A DNA stretch of 64,000 bases from Pseudoips prasinana. Its lineage: Eukaryota; Arthropoda; Insecta; Lepidoptera; Nolidae. The stretch is from contig OX621258.1 in assembly GCA_951640165.1 (NCBI GenBank), positions 9,447,501-9,511,500 on the forward strand. The letters are read 5' to 3'. Shown piece by piece: positions 22,005-33,107 of this stretch; position 1 is the stretch's first letter, and each line of letters opens with the position of its first letter. The notes beneath the pieces were generated by a model, which was not told the origin of the DNA, searched no databases, and worked only from the letters and a program-made list of their open reading frames with translations. The translations under genes and the position numbers were made by a program.

Positions 22005-22205
22005 AACAAAGACAATGCCCGCACTATTTGAATACCCCTGTGACGCGGGGTAAATCCAAACATATAATTAAAACACAACGTACATCCATACTGACAAGAA
22101 CCATTTATGGGTCCACAAATAGTTATCCTAAGCGGTAATCGAATCGTAAGTCGAGGCACGAAGTTGGGAGACGACTATACTAAATGCTACGCCACACGTG
22201 CTGTC
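22005..22205 (-). mobile_element. SINE-G, diverged
   Basis: CCCTGTGACGCGGGGTAAAT … AAATAGTTATCC … GGCACGAAGTTGGGAGACGA, ending GCTACGCCACACGTGC. Confidence 0.6.
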
Positions 22206-22514
22206 AAAAATAAATAAAACCAAAACAAATAAATAATTGGATGACCGTATTTTTAACTATAAAGGCGTTTCATACGCCTATGTTAGTATATGATAGTATA
22301 GTTAGTGTATGATAACCTGAATTTCCAATCCACTACCAACATAATAAACTTAATACCTACAATAGGAGCGTTGTAAAATGGAACCCATAAATTAAATCCG
22401 TACCCATGACATATACAATCGCGGTCTAAATTTAATTGGGTCACCGGATTCCGATGGGTATTAAATAGACATGGGAACTGCGATCAGATTGTCATTTTGT
22501 AATATAGTCTGACT

Positions 22515-22640
22515 GTATTGACTGTTGGTTAGAGACTCTGACGGCTAAACAAGCGGTCGTGGGTTCGATCCCACCCAAAAAAAAAATGTGTGAGCAGTAC
22601 GATTATTTATTGATTTATAAGTACTGTGTGTAGGTGTCAT
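22515..22640 (+). mobile_element. SINE-F head fragment
   Basis: TGTTGGTTAGAGACTCTGAC and GTCGTGGGTTCGATCCCACC mark the tRNA-like head. An A-run follows and the rest is diverged. Confidence 0.55.
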
Positions 22641-22917
22641 TTTTTATTATAATCTTGTATACACAAACTGTTTGTACAAGAAGGAATTAATGCTAAAGGT
22701 ATACTCCAGTTGACCTTTGGGTGAGGCAGAGATAATATGGTAGGTGCACAGATAAACGATTAAGAAAAGTTTACATAGGTAAACTCTAAATCAAAAATAC
22801 ATAATTACCTACTATACCTATACGTTATTTAAATAATACATATTATTATAAGTGTATGTATACCTACGTTAATATATACATATCTAAATAAGATTACCGA
22901 TGAGAAGTTTTGCCTTT

Positions 22918-23490
22918 ATTAGGGTTCCGTAGCCAAGTGGCAAAAAACGGAACCCTTATAGATTCGTCATGTCTGTCAGTCTGTCCGTCCGTATGTCACA
23001 ACTATAAGAGCTGTACTGTTGAAACTTGATATGTAGATGTATTCGGTGAACCGCATTTAGATTCTTACTCAAAGAACAATAATTTTGGGGGTCCCCATAC
23101 CTAGAACTGAAACTTAACAATTTTTTTTTCATCGTACCCATACATGTGGGGTATCTATAGATAGGTCTTCAAAAATGATATTGAGGTTTCTAATACATTT
23201 TTTTTCTAAACTGAATAGTTTGCGTGAGAGACACTTCCAAAGTGGAAAAATGAGTGTGTCCCCCTGTAACTTCTAAAATAAGAGAATGATAAAACAAAAA
23301 AAAAATTATGATACCATAGATTACCATGCAGTTTGCATGGTAATGTATATCGACGAACATTGATTTGAACGAGATCTAGCAAGTAGTTATTTTTTAATAC
23401 GTCATAAATCGAAAACATAATCGAAAACAACTCAAATACTTGCTGCTATGGAACCCTTCATGGGCGAGTCCGACTCGCACTTGGCTGGTA
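22918..23490 (+). mobile_element. J repeat, long copy
   Basis: From TTAGGGTTCCGTAGCCAAGT to GGGCGAGTCCGACTCGCACT, including TACATGTGGGGTATCTATAG. A (reverse) 74-codon frame in it is not meaningful. Confidence 0.7.
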
Positions 23491-23559
23491 TTTTTTATTT
23501 AAAATGTGCTCACGTGTTTTCTTTTTGTAAGATCATCGACTGCCATATTATACATAATA

Positions 23560-23650
23560 TGCATATATACATAAATTTCCTGATAAAAATACTCTGCCTG
23601 GTTTGCGATCAGATGGCAGTGTGTTAGTTGCCCCAAGATATTTATTTATT
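23560..23650 (+). mobile_element. SINE-F/E tail fragment
   Basis: CTGCCTGGTTTGCGATCAGA then GCAGTGTGTTAGTTGCCCCA, the shared 3' domain. Confidence 0.5.
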
Positions 23651-23849
23651 TATAGTGCAGTATTTTGTTCTCGGGCGGTTATGACCTGCTAACGGGTCGA
23701 ACGTTGACCCTTGATGCATGCTTGCTCCACCTGACAATAGAGATGAGCCGGAAATTGTGTCATCTATGAAATAATATTACTAAGTAGAGAACTCGCGCGT
23801 GAAGGTACCTCCTTTGGGATTCAAACATCAATTCAGGGCGGTTATTGAT

Positions 23850-24200
23850 ATATATATTTTTATATCGGAGGGCGACAAACGAGCAAGTGGGTCACCTGAT
23901 GGTAAGTGATCACCGCCGTCCATGGACACTCGCAACACCAGAGGAGTCGCGGGTGCGTTGCCGGCCTTTAAGAGTCAGCAAACAAGTGTTGCTGAACCTT
24001 CCCCCGACCCAATGAGGTCTGGCGACCTTAATCACACTCGGAAACACAATATTAAATTATTAATGTTGTTATTAAGGAAGGTATTCTGTAAGGGGGAAGT
24101 ATTTCCCCAGTTGGGCTGGTCTTTGAGCGAATCAACGCTGTGCCCTACCTACCTTACTCTCTCTTTACCTATATTGATGCATGAAAGGGTAGGTGGTTAG
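23850..24200 (-). mobile_element. L repeat (SINE-like)
   Basis: In reverse: GTGGGTCACCTGATGGTAAG is near the left end next to an AT-rich tail. GGTGCGTTGCCGGCCTTTAA and CAATGAGGTCTGGCGACCTT are internal. The 5' side ends near CCCTACCTACC…ATGAAAGGGTAGG. Confidence 0.65.
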
Positions 24201-24539
24201 GGTACGTCCTGTGCAACTGATGGTCGGTTTTCAGAGACGTACTGTGCAACTATGACTCTACGTTTAATCTATTTGCATGACCCATGCTTGATTTTTCTCA
24301 GTCATCTTCTTCTTTGACGTATCTAAATGGTGCAGAAGTTTTCTTAAAATACAGTCCTACTAGAGCCTAGTTTGGGCATCAGTCTTCCACAATATTTCTG
24401 TTTAATGTTGTACAATTTTCAATGTCAGTAACCATAACATATTGTGGAGAGAAATAAATAATATTGATTGATTAATTGAAATATGTTACTGTTCGTGGTA
24501 AACCTTATTACAGTTATAAATAATTAAATAAAAATTTTG

Positions 24540-24768
24540 GGACTACTAACACACTGATATTTGACCCCAAGCTAGACAGAGGCTGTACTGTAACAAACAG
24601 GGAACTGATTAAAATACGTACTTACATATTTCTAAATACTTACAATAGCTTAATTACACCCAGCCACAAAACAAATAATCATCATACAAAGATTTGTCCT
24701 TGGTGGGGATCGAACTCACGCACATTAGCTTAGCAGTCAGGGTGCCTGACCACTAGACTATCAGATAT
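24540..24768 (-). mobile_element. SINE-F
   Basis: Tail TTTGACCCCAAGCTAGACAG at the left; head GGGGATCGAACTCACGCAC…CCACTAGACTATCAG at the right. Confidence 0.7.
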
Positions 24769-25020
24769 AATAATAATAATATATAGGGACAATGACACAC
24801 AGATCACCCTAGCCCCAAACTAAGCAAAGCTTGTGCTATGGGTACCAGGCGACGATATACATACTTATATAGATAGATAAATACTTATATACATAGAAAA
24901 CATCTATGACTCAGAAACAAATATTCGTGCTCATCACACAAATATTTGCACTTACCGGGATTCGAACCCAGGACCACCAGCTTCGTAGGCAGGACCACTA
25001 CCAACTAGGCTACGGTGACC
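24769..25020 (-). mobile_element. SINE-A
   Basis: Full reverse copy, adjacent to SINE-F, ending GGCTACGGTGACC. Confidence 0.8.
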
Positions 25021-25033
25021 AGACATACAAACA

Positions 25034-25079
25034 GTATAGGGATAATACTGACTGACTGGAGTCAGTATTATCCCTATAC
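25034..25079. repeat. perfect 20-bp inverted repeat
   Basis: Arms 25034-25053 and 25060-25079 (GTATAGGGATAATACTGACT and its complement) with a 6-bp spacer, just beyond the SINE-A head. Confidence 0.9.
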
Positions 25080-25084
25080 CTATT

Positions 25085-25675
25085 ATATCCATTTCAGCCA
25101 AATTTCAACGTTGACATTGGCTGTGCTACTTCTTCAACTCTTAGAAGGCTCTCTCAGACGTCACCACCAACCAAAACTTAAGACTTGGTTATCGGTTATT
25201 GAAATATAATAATAACACTGGCATTTATACCGTCTTTATCAATATCCTCCTCCACTTAGTTCAACTAAATAACATGGCAAACTAACTGATCTAATAAATA
25301 AATAGCTTACCAGCGACTTTCAACCTTGTACTTAAGCAGTAGAGTATAAAATTGATTAGCGCATAAATTGTTACTATCTACCTACTAACAGAAGACATAT
25401 TAAACTTTAGTACAGATACTAATAAAGTTTAAACTCTAATGACACTTTAATGGTGATCACGTTGATGACGCGTAACTAGAAGTGACGGCAGTAGAGTTGT
25501 GTATTTAGTGATGAGCGGAGCGGATACAGGTTGTATAAATCTTGTTAACTTTTATTGCAAACATTGTTGTAAAGCTTTTTAATTAAAGGAGAACAGTTTT
25601 TTATTGCTCTTTATTTGTTTATGAAGGATAATATGAAAGACAGGGATAGATATATGCAGTTACTAAGCGCCCCTA
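25085..25675. other. no feature recognised
   Basis: AT-rich, no supported feature. Confidence 0.3.
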
Positions 25676-25676
25676 G

Positions 25677-25820
25677 GGTTACTAAGGTGGACCGACGATC
25701 TTGTGCGGGTCGCGGGAAGCCGCTGAATGCGGGCAGCGCAGGACCGGCTAATGTGAAGATCTTGGGGGAGGCCTCTGTCCAGCTGGACGTCTTTCGGCTG
25801 ATCTGATGATGATGATGTTG
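25677..25820 (+). mobile_element. RTE-B LINE 3' end
   Basis: GGTGGACCGACGATCTTGTG through AGGCCTCTGTCCAGCTGGAC to TGATGATGATGATG. Coding remnant only. Confidence 0.75.
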
Positions 25821-26004
25821 AAGCGCCCCTAAATATTTGGACAGATGTATGAACAGTAATAGAGTAGAAGAATGTGTAATCTTTACTCTCTCTGCGACCA
25901 TAGTAGGGTGTGATAAAATAACTTAAGGATTTTGATTATAAGTAAAATGTGTTTTCTCCACAATAAAGCATGATAATACCTATGAAGTAAATATAAGGTC
26001 CGCA

Positions 26005-26110
26005 CTAAAGAAATAAATCCCTGTATCGCGGGGAATTCACAAACATGCAATTCACGGATACAAATAGTTATCCAGTGCTGGACTTGAACCCGAAACATTC
26101 ACCGTGGTAG
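26005..26110 (-). mobile_element. SINE-G, truncated
   Basis: CCTGTATCGCGGGGAATTCA and GTGCTGGACTTGAACCCGAA; the far end of the head is lost. Confidence 0.55.
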
Positions 26111-26149
26111 TAGAGAGAGGATCACCTTAAAACTGCACACGTCCATTAA

Positions 26150-26325
26150 TCATCATCATCATCATATCAGCCGAAAGACGTCCACTGCTGGACAAAGGCC
26201 TCCCCCAAAGATCTCCACAATTGCCGGTCTTGCGCTATACGCATCCAGCGATTTCCAGCGACCCGCACAAGATCATCGGTCCATCTTGTAGGGGACCTGC
26301 CCACGCTGCGTCTTCCGGTAAAGAG
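26150..26325 (-). mobile_element. RTE-B LINE 3' end
   Basis: CATCATCATCATCATATCAG tail at the left. In reverse it encodes RWTDDLVRVAGNRWMRIAQ… and …GEAFVQQWTSFG, the conserved RTE C-terminus, in one frame without stops. Confidence 0.8.
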
Positions 26326-26534
26326 TATCATTAATAGAAGACAGGTTGTCATTAGAGACTTAGAGTTATCCATTCACATTAAGCTAAACAGACAGAAATA
26401 TACAATCTTACCGTCCATAATCACTTATTTTGTATAATCTTCCTTTCTATTCAATCCTAAGGTAGTAGTAAGTAGGAAGAGAACGTTGACTACTATTAGA
26501 CCGCCTACTATACATGATTATATGTTCTGACAGC

Positions 26535-26790
26535 ATAGAACATCACCATCCCATCTCATCCTATGGGGGGCGTAGAAACCGGCCTAAGAGACTATAAACC
26601 AGAAAACGGGCAGCAGCATTTTTCTGATTACTATAACCATTATACTGCCATCGCCAACCCGCCTACCAAGCGTGGCATTATGGCATTACTATCCCAAAAC
26701 ACCAAGCATGACACAAGCAGCACAATACTGGCAATCTTGTAGATTTTTGGGGGCTGTCTTTGTCCAGCAGTGGTCTTTCGGCTGCTATAA
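26535..26790 (+). mobile_element. C repeat
   Basis: CATCCCATCTCATCCTATGG, AACGGGCAGCAGCATTTTTC, CATCGCCAACCCGCCTACCA, then the RTE-like end TTTGTCCAGCAGTGGTCTTT. Diverged. Confidence 0.6.
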
Positions 26791-26799
26791 TGATATTGT

Positions 26800-27410
26800 A
26801 ATTCACTTCACATATACCTATCTCATTCCTTTAGTGTGTAATAAAGAGTATTCATCCTAGTATTCCACACACAGTCAAACACGTTTATGTAACTGTACGT
26901 TGACAGTAATTAAGTACGCATCTATTTTGGGGGCCCTGGAGTGCTAAGATACAGGCCTCGGCTTAGTTTAGACTCCAGATCTCCCACGAGTTACATATTA
27001 TGCTCTTTGTCAACACTATTTTTGTTAAAATACATTGTAATTTGTTGAGATAAAATAAAACGTTTTTGTATTTTTTATCACGCAATAAAATAAAAATATA
27101 AATCATAAACATTATCTATTTGGAACATATTAATATTAATTTATAGTTACTTTGGTATGATTGAAATAGAATATCAAGTTAGACAACATAATGATAACTT
27201 TGTATCCCAAAACTATAAGTCTAATAATCGTTATTAAGTTTCACAAAGGCCGAATTATCCACATTCGTAGCTTCGTATAATGGACGAACAGGTTCCCTAA
27301 TCTAACTTTATCAATCAATTATTGTGAGGGACAATCTATTTTGATACATATAGTAAGTAATGATTGGGCTTTTTGATTCAAATGTCATAAAACATATTTG
27401 TATTTAAGTG
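26800..27410. other. no feature recognised
   Basis: AT-rich, no supported feature. Confidence 0.3.
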
Positions 27411-27414
27411 ATAT

Positions 27415-27478
27415 ACTCACGCTTCTTTTCCAGCCGGGTAGGCAGATACAACGGATTTCCATTTGTCACGAACGAATG
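27415..27478 (+). repeat. S repeat fragment
   Basis: ACTCACGCTTCTTTTCCAGC then GGGTAGGCAGATACAACGGA. Confidence 0.5.
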
Positions 27479-27479
27479 T

Positions 27480-27690
27480 TTTTTTTAAAGACTACAACCG
27501 CATTAGGTTGACTAATTCCTGTATCGCGGGATACTTTCCAAAAATCTATAATAGACGGCCACAAATTACATCCAGACTCAGAACAACTATTTATGGGTAA
27601 CACAAATAGTTGTCCGGCGCGGGACTCGAACGCGCGACACGAAGCGGCGAGGCGACTGTCTTAGCCGCTGCGCTACACGTGCAATTTGTA
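27480..27690 (-). mobile_element. SINE-G
   Basis: Well-preserved reverse copy: TCCTGTATCGCGGGATACTT, AACTATTTATGGGTAACACA, CGGGACTCGAACGCGCGACA, ending CTGCGCTACACGTGC. Confidence 0.75.
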
Positions 27691-27769
27691 TATAATTTAT
27701 TAAATTTAATGTGATATTCTTTTTTGTGTCTGTGTAATTAATATACACAGTCTGCGTACGAGATTACAT

Positions 27770-27985
27770 GCAAACCACTATACATCTCCAAGCTTAATAA
27801 CGGCGTAAGCACAGTCTTAATGTAGTACAATGGAAATTGATTACCTTTTTGATGGCAATTAGAAGGAGCTTTAGCCATTTTAATTCGTTACTGAAGCTTA
27901 TATTTACTAATGACTTATAATGGTTACCGCAAGTTCTCTTAAACAACATAAGCGTCTGCTGAACGTAGTAATAGAAAGTAAAAAT
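27770..27985 (+). repeat. Q unit A, left part
   Basis: ACATCTCCAAGCTTAATAAC … ATAATGGTTACCGCAAGTTC … GAACGTAGTAATAGAAAG. It is continued at 33609 after the hAT-like insertion and aligns with Q units B and C at 34,435-35,040. Confidence 0.7.
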
Positions 27986-28413
27986 CAGGGACCGTCCGGA
28001 TACTCGTTGAACGGGTTTTTGAACGGGTATTTTTAAGCGCTTAATAAATAAACCCTATGATACGAGTTACACCTTCGAACGGGTGTAATGAACCGCTTCC
28101 GAAAGGGTTACCCTTTCATACCCTGTAACACTGTAACAGGGTAAGCCATTCCAGCCAAGACATTGTAATATGCACTCTTTCGCATCGAAATTGGTTTGGT
28201 AATTGCATAAACACCACCGCAAGTGACATCTAGTCGTAATAATTTGGAATTTATTATTTTAAAGTTCAATTTTGCTTGTCGCTAAACACTGTAATATTAA
28301 ATTTTTCGTGTCTGTTCTTGTTTATTGTCATAATTTCTTTTCATTTGGAACTCGGTAGGTACTACAGAATTAAGTATAAGCAATTTAGCAGTTCTTTTTT
28401 TAAAGTATGTGTT

Positions 28414-28768
28414 ACGCTTCGTTGGTCTAGTGGTAGCGTCTTCAAACGTAGATAACGAGGTCCTGGGTTCAAATCCCGGATTGGGCCAAAAGTGTCTATG
28501 GGATTCTTGCGTAAAAAGAAAAATTTCTTAGTGTCAGCCCGAAGTCTGGGAGTTGGCGGTATTATAGCCTCATGCCTCGGAGAGCACGTAAAGCCGTCGA
28601 TCCTGTACCTGACCTTCCGGTCGTTCCGCTAGTCGTCCCATCGGATAATGAGAGTGATGGAATAGATAGTGCCCCTGTGTTTGCACACACACTTGTGGTA
28701 CGTCCCGCTCACATGGCCAGTCTCCATTGAGACTGGCCGCTGGGGCCGAAATTCGCCTAGGAGGACAT
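28414..28768 (+). mobile_element. SINE-D
   Basis: The tRNA-like head GCTTCGTTGGTCTAGTGGTA then GTCCTGGGTTCAAATCCCGG, middle GTCTGGGAGTTGGCGGTATT, tail GGGGCCGAAATTCGCCTAGG, A/T tail. Confidence 0.85.
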
Positions 28769-28849
28769 AATTATATTATAACAAAGAATTTGATTTTCAC
28801 TCTGTTAAAATTAAACCGCGGAGGCGTGGTGGCGTACACCGTTATTGAA

Positions 28850-29430
28850 TAGATGCATCATCATCATAACCATCACCATTATCATCATATCAGCCGAAGG
28901 TACTGTTGGGCAAAGTCCATTGCTTCCTAAAGATACTCCACAACTGCAGATCCTGCCTTGCCCGCATCCAGCGGCTGTCATCGACCCTCGCAAGATCATC
29001 GGTCCATCTTGTTGGGGGCTCACGCTGCGTTTTCCGGTTCATGGTCGCCACTTGAGAAACTTTCTGCCCCAGCGGCCGTACATTCTGCAAGCTATGTACC
29101 CTGCCCACAGCCACGTTTGCTTGGCAATTATTCAAGCTATGTCGGTTTTTTTTATTTGCCTCTCTTGGTTGGAACTTGAGATTTGTGATTGGATCTCGGA
29201 GGGAAACTCCGAACATGGCGTACTCCATTGCTCTTTGGGTGACCATGAGCCGTTTTATTAGCCCCGTAGTGAGCGGCTACATCTTGGTTCCATATTTCAT
29301 CAGAGGCAACACATACTAATCGAAGACTTTTGATTGGTATTTGGGACCAGAAGCTTAGCTTTCCGAACGCTGCCCAGGCAAGTTAGATTCTACAATTGAT
29401 CTCCTACTCGAAGTGGACCTCTTACCTTTT
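28850..29430 (-). pseudogene. RTE-clade LINE, C-terminal coding part
   Basis: In reverse this encodes the end of an RTE polyprotein. KVFD.YVLPLMKYGTKM lies in a first segment (about 29,300), then the 118-residue frame 28,890-29,246 has VTQRAMEYAMFGVSLRDPI and PTRWTDDLARVDDSRWM, and it ends QQW-like before an (ATG)-rich tail at 28,857-28,890. The RTE RT copies its own RNA at target sites; this tail follows the RT domain. Several frameshifts and stops make it inactive. The upstream part resumes at 30,243 beyond an R1 insertion. Confidence 0.8.
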
Positions 29431-29434
29431 TTTG

Positions 29435-30242
29435 ATAAGGCAGGTCGAATGCCTACGTATGCCACCTGCAAAAATGTTTACGGATGGATGCGTCAGACTC
29501 GCACCGACTAAACCTACCTGCCGTGGGCTTCTCTTGGCGCCTCATGGGGGAGCCCCGGGAACGCGGGTATGTTGCTCCGGTGCACCCCTTATGCGAAAAG
29601 TTCCAGATGGTATGATGGTCCCACACGTACCCTGAGAGGGCTCTGTATTGTCCTCGCTATTTGCCGACTTCTGCCAGTCCAGCATAGCGATTGCGCCATA
29701 AACAGATCGCTGTCTTCTTTTAGCTGGTAACATTGACTTCTCTTACTGCCGCCGCGGCTCCGAGGGGGAGTTGGGCTACCGGTTGCAGCCGCCACCCCGA
29801 CGCCTCCTCCGTCTGCGATCTCTCCCGTTCGCGCTCAGCGGCCTCCTTTTGGAACATGACTGCCTCATAAAAGGAGACCACGGCGTGCCATTTAGAAGAG
29901 TCACCCACCAGCATTACCCCTACGATTGCCGGCAGGGACAGATCCCGTCCGATTGAGATCTTGAGTCGCCTTTTGGCCACCCGGGCCGGGCACTCAGCGA
30001 GAGTGTTTTGGGCAGACTCCTTTCCACACAGGCCTTGAGGTGAGGTAGGATGGAACCGACGGCACGCTGGCGCGCGTTTAGGCGTAACTCTAGCCGTGCG
30101 CGCCAGTGCACTAATACGTGCTGGTAGTCATCCCGTCGGTACTCAATGAACGTTTCTTCTGGCTCCCTCCCGTTCTCTTGGCGCACGCAGATTTCGGTGA
30201 AAACCACCGCGTTGGACCGCCTCCCTAGTGGGGTGGTCTGTC
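29435..30242 (-). pseudogene. R1-clade LINE 3' end inserted in RTE LINE
   Basis: Reverse frames 29,920-30,207 and 29,720-29,980 read through RLELRLNARQRAVGSIL, then IGRDLSLPAIVGVMLVGDSS, KWHAVVSFYEAVMFQKEAAE and an ERERE stretch. The order matches the end of the R1-type LINE at 56,772-57,146 (LSLPAVV, WDAVVSFSETVISRKEAAE). The cysteine-rich motif of that copy is missing here, probably deleted at about 30,000. Boundaries are approximate and I could not define a target duplication. Confidence 0.7.
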
Positions 30243-31090
30243 CTAGGTATAGATATAGCTCTCCATAACCTCGAGTGCAGAGACCCTTACCTTAACTGGA
30301 ATGGGTGCAACCTGAATGTTCAACATGATATTCGTCTTATCCATGTTCATTTTGAGAACCACTAGTAGAGAGACCCTGCTGAAGTCTTTGAGCATTGTAC
30401 CGAGGTATTTCAATGTTTCAGCCATGATTACGAAGGTGAGGGATGTATTCGCCATTGAGATTGATGCCAAAGCCTTTCAGTCCAGGAGCTTAAAGACATC
30501 TTCCAATGCAGCGATGAATAGTTCTGGAGATGGAGATGTTATATCCCCCTGTCTCACATCTCGCTGCAATCGTATAGGTTGCGAGTTCTCATACAAACAC
30601 TTTAACACCTCGACATACCGGTAGTTAATTTGGAATTTTGGAAAGATCACAGTACATCCAGGTTTCGATTCAATCAAACGCTAAGCATAATGGCTGGATA
30701 TATCCTCGGTCTTCTGAATAACTTGCCGCTGCGTATGTATGTGGTATATGGTACTAAAGCATTTTCGGCGGCCGGCTTGTTCAGGAGGGTGGTTGACGTC
30801 AAACCTGTGCGTGAGACGATTCGTAATGACTCTCGAAAACATTATAAACATGGCTCAGTAACGTGATGGGTCTGTTATTTTTTCAAAGGGTTTTTATCGC
30901 CCTTATTGAAGAAAGCACTACCACACCAATATGTGCCATCCTTGTGACGTTTGACCTTTTAGTATGACGAAGTTAAATAACTTCTGAAAAGCTCGTAGGA
31001 TTGGTATACCATCCGCCTTAAAAGCTCTATTGTAACTCTGTTATCACCAGGAGCCTTATTGTTCTTAAATTGTTTAAGAACCACGCTAAT
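30243..31090 (-). pseudogene. RTE-clade LINE, reverse transcriptase remnants
   Basis: In reverse, from 31,070: NKAPGDNRVTIELL, then FFNKGDKNPLKK, a heavily shifted palm region, INYRYVEVLKCLYEN and RQGDITSPSPELFIAALEDV (30,477-30,677). Then IMAETLKYLGTMLKDFSRVS and LKMNMDKTNIMLN follow (30,243-30,470). These are ordered RTE RT motifs; the catalytic F/YADD segment is damaged. The same element continues at 28,850-29,430. Confidence 0.8.
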
Positions 31091-31534
31091 CTAATCTTAA
31101 AAGGTCTTTAGGCATTAAGTTACAATGTTTCAGACAAGGCCAAGTTAGTCAGTTAGAAATTTAGCTGTTTGGAAAATTTTAAAACAACAATCAGGCGTTT
31201 TCCTAAAAGATTAAGTTTGAGAGGTGTTGAATTATTTTTCAATCACTAGTAACAATGGCAGTTATTATAAAAAAATGACAAGATTGTTGGCAGCACATTG
31301 CTCTAGAATAATAGAGGATATTGATTGAATTGGTATGATTGAAGACTAAAATGTTGGTGACTGAGAGATATGTAAATACTATAACTATTAATACAAACGT
31401 CCATATCTTTATTAATGTAATCAGAAATGAACACGCTGTTAAAGCTAATAGCTTGCAATTTACTTGCAAGAGCGGCGGTAACCTTCTTTTTTTTGAAAAA
31501 CGTTATAACATCTCAATATTTAGAAAAACAGGTC

Positions 31535-32130
31535 AAGTGCGAGGCGGACTCGCCCATGAAGGGTTCCATAGCAGCAAGTATTTCAGTTGATTAAATGAAA
31601 GGTAAATTGCGGTTTACGAATTAGGACGTCTTAAAAAATCTATTTACTAGATTTCGATCAAACCAATTTTCAGTGGCAGTTTGCATGGTAATGTACATCA
31701 TATATTTTTTTCAGTTTTATCATTCTCCTATTTTAGAAGTTACAGGGGGAGGGGGGGGCACACATTTTACTACTTTGGAAGTGTCTCTTGCTCAAACTAT
31801 TCAGTTAAGAAAAATATGATATTAGAAACCTCAATATCATTTTTGAAGGCCTATCCATAGATCCCCAACAGTTACGGGTACGATGAAAAAAAATTTGCAT
31901 CAGTTCTATGTATGTTCTTTTGGGGAACCCCCAAAATTATTGTTCTTTTTCTATTTTTGTGACAAAATCTTAATGCGGTTCACAGAATACATCTACCAAG
32001 TTTCAACAGTACAGCTCTTATAGTTTTGGAAAAAAGTGGCTGTGACATACGGACGGACAGACAGACAGACAGACATGACGAATCTATAAGGGTTCTGTTT
32101 TTTGCCATTTGGCTACGGAAACCGTATTAT
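31535..32130 (-). mobile_element. J repeat, long copy
   Basis: In reverse: the CAAGTGCGAGGCGGACTCGC end is at the left, ACGGACGGACAGACAGACAG and CTATAAGGGTTCTGTTTTTT at the right. The closest relative is at 22,918-23,490. Confidence 0.7.
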
Positions 32131-32134
32131 TGAT

Positions 32135-32600
32135 TGTCCTACTAGATTGTCATCCATTTGTCAAATTCTAAGGCCATTGGTTTCTGTAAAAGATATATGA
32201 GATAGCCGGTTTTTCATTTTTTCATACGACTTCTTGGCACAAAAAAACAGGCAGTTGCCTTAAGCCAATTAATGAGGCCACAGAAGCCGTATTTTTTTAC
32301 AACTATATTTGCAAATAAATTATTAACTAATATGAAATTACGGTAAAGAACTTTATTGAATACAGAATTAGTCTTGGAAAACTTGTACTTAGGTGGTCGC
32401 CTAAATGTATTTTTATCAGACCAAGATTGCTGTCTATATATGAAATATATAAACAGTTACATAACCTAAGATTGCTTGACTCTGAAAATTCTTAAAGTGA
32501 TAATATTCTTATGATAATGAACATTTTAGTCACGTCAATGATGTTTTAGAATACCCATAATATATCAGTTCATTTTATACAATAATTTAAATAATACCTA
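32135..32600. other. no feature recognised
   Basis: AT-rich, probably interior of the hAT-like element. Confidence 0.3.
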
Positions 32601-32604
32601 ATAA

Positions 32605-32860
32605 TATCCAGGGACATTATTTACACACGGCCATCTGATCCCAAACTAAGCAGAGATTGTACTATGGAAACCAGATAACTGATATATTACATATACTACT
32701 TTTCTTTTGTGAATACATACTTATATAGATAATTACACCCAGACTCAGGACAAACAGACATGTTCATGCACACCAATATCTGTCCTAGATGGAATCGAAC
32801 CCACGAGCTCCGGCGTGAAAAGCAAGCATTTGCCAACCATGCCAACACGCCCGTCAATTA
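32605..32860 (-). mobile_element. SINE-E
   Basis: CCAGGGACATTATTTACACA tail, GGAATCGAACCCACGAGCTC and CAACCATGCCAACACGCCCG head. Confidence 0.8.
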
Positions 32861-32874
32861 TTTCATCGTCCTCA

Positions 32875-33107
32875 TGTCAGCCAAAGTACGTCCACTGCTG
32901 GACAAAAGTCTTCCCAAAGAATGGGAGCTTGGCAGACCCCCAGAGCCCCATAGCTTGGCAGACGGGTTGGCGAAAGAAAGTTTGATGGTCATAGTTCATA
33001 GATAAACTCTGCTGCCGGTTCTCTGGTAGGTATGCCCTCGGTCGATTTCTGCGCCCCCTACGTGATTAAATGGGGTGATGATATCCTATGCCATCACCAC
33101 ACAGCAA
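32875..33107 (-). mobile_element. C repeat
   Basis: CGTCCACTGCTGGACAAAAG (3' end), GCTTGGCAGACGGGTTGGCG, GATTAAATGGGGTGATGATA and CATCACCACACAGC (5' end). Confidence 0.65.

Noticed and set aside
22918..23490. Open frames inside J repeats
   Set aside because: Frames differ between the three J copies and contain no known motif.
28845..29261. 138-codon forward frame starting with an isoleucine/threonine run
   Set aside because: It is the antisense of the RTE LINE C-terminus, which has clear motifs on the reverse strand.
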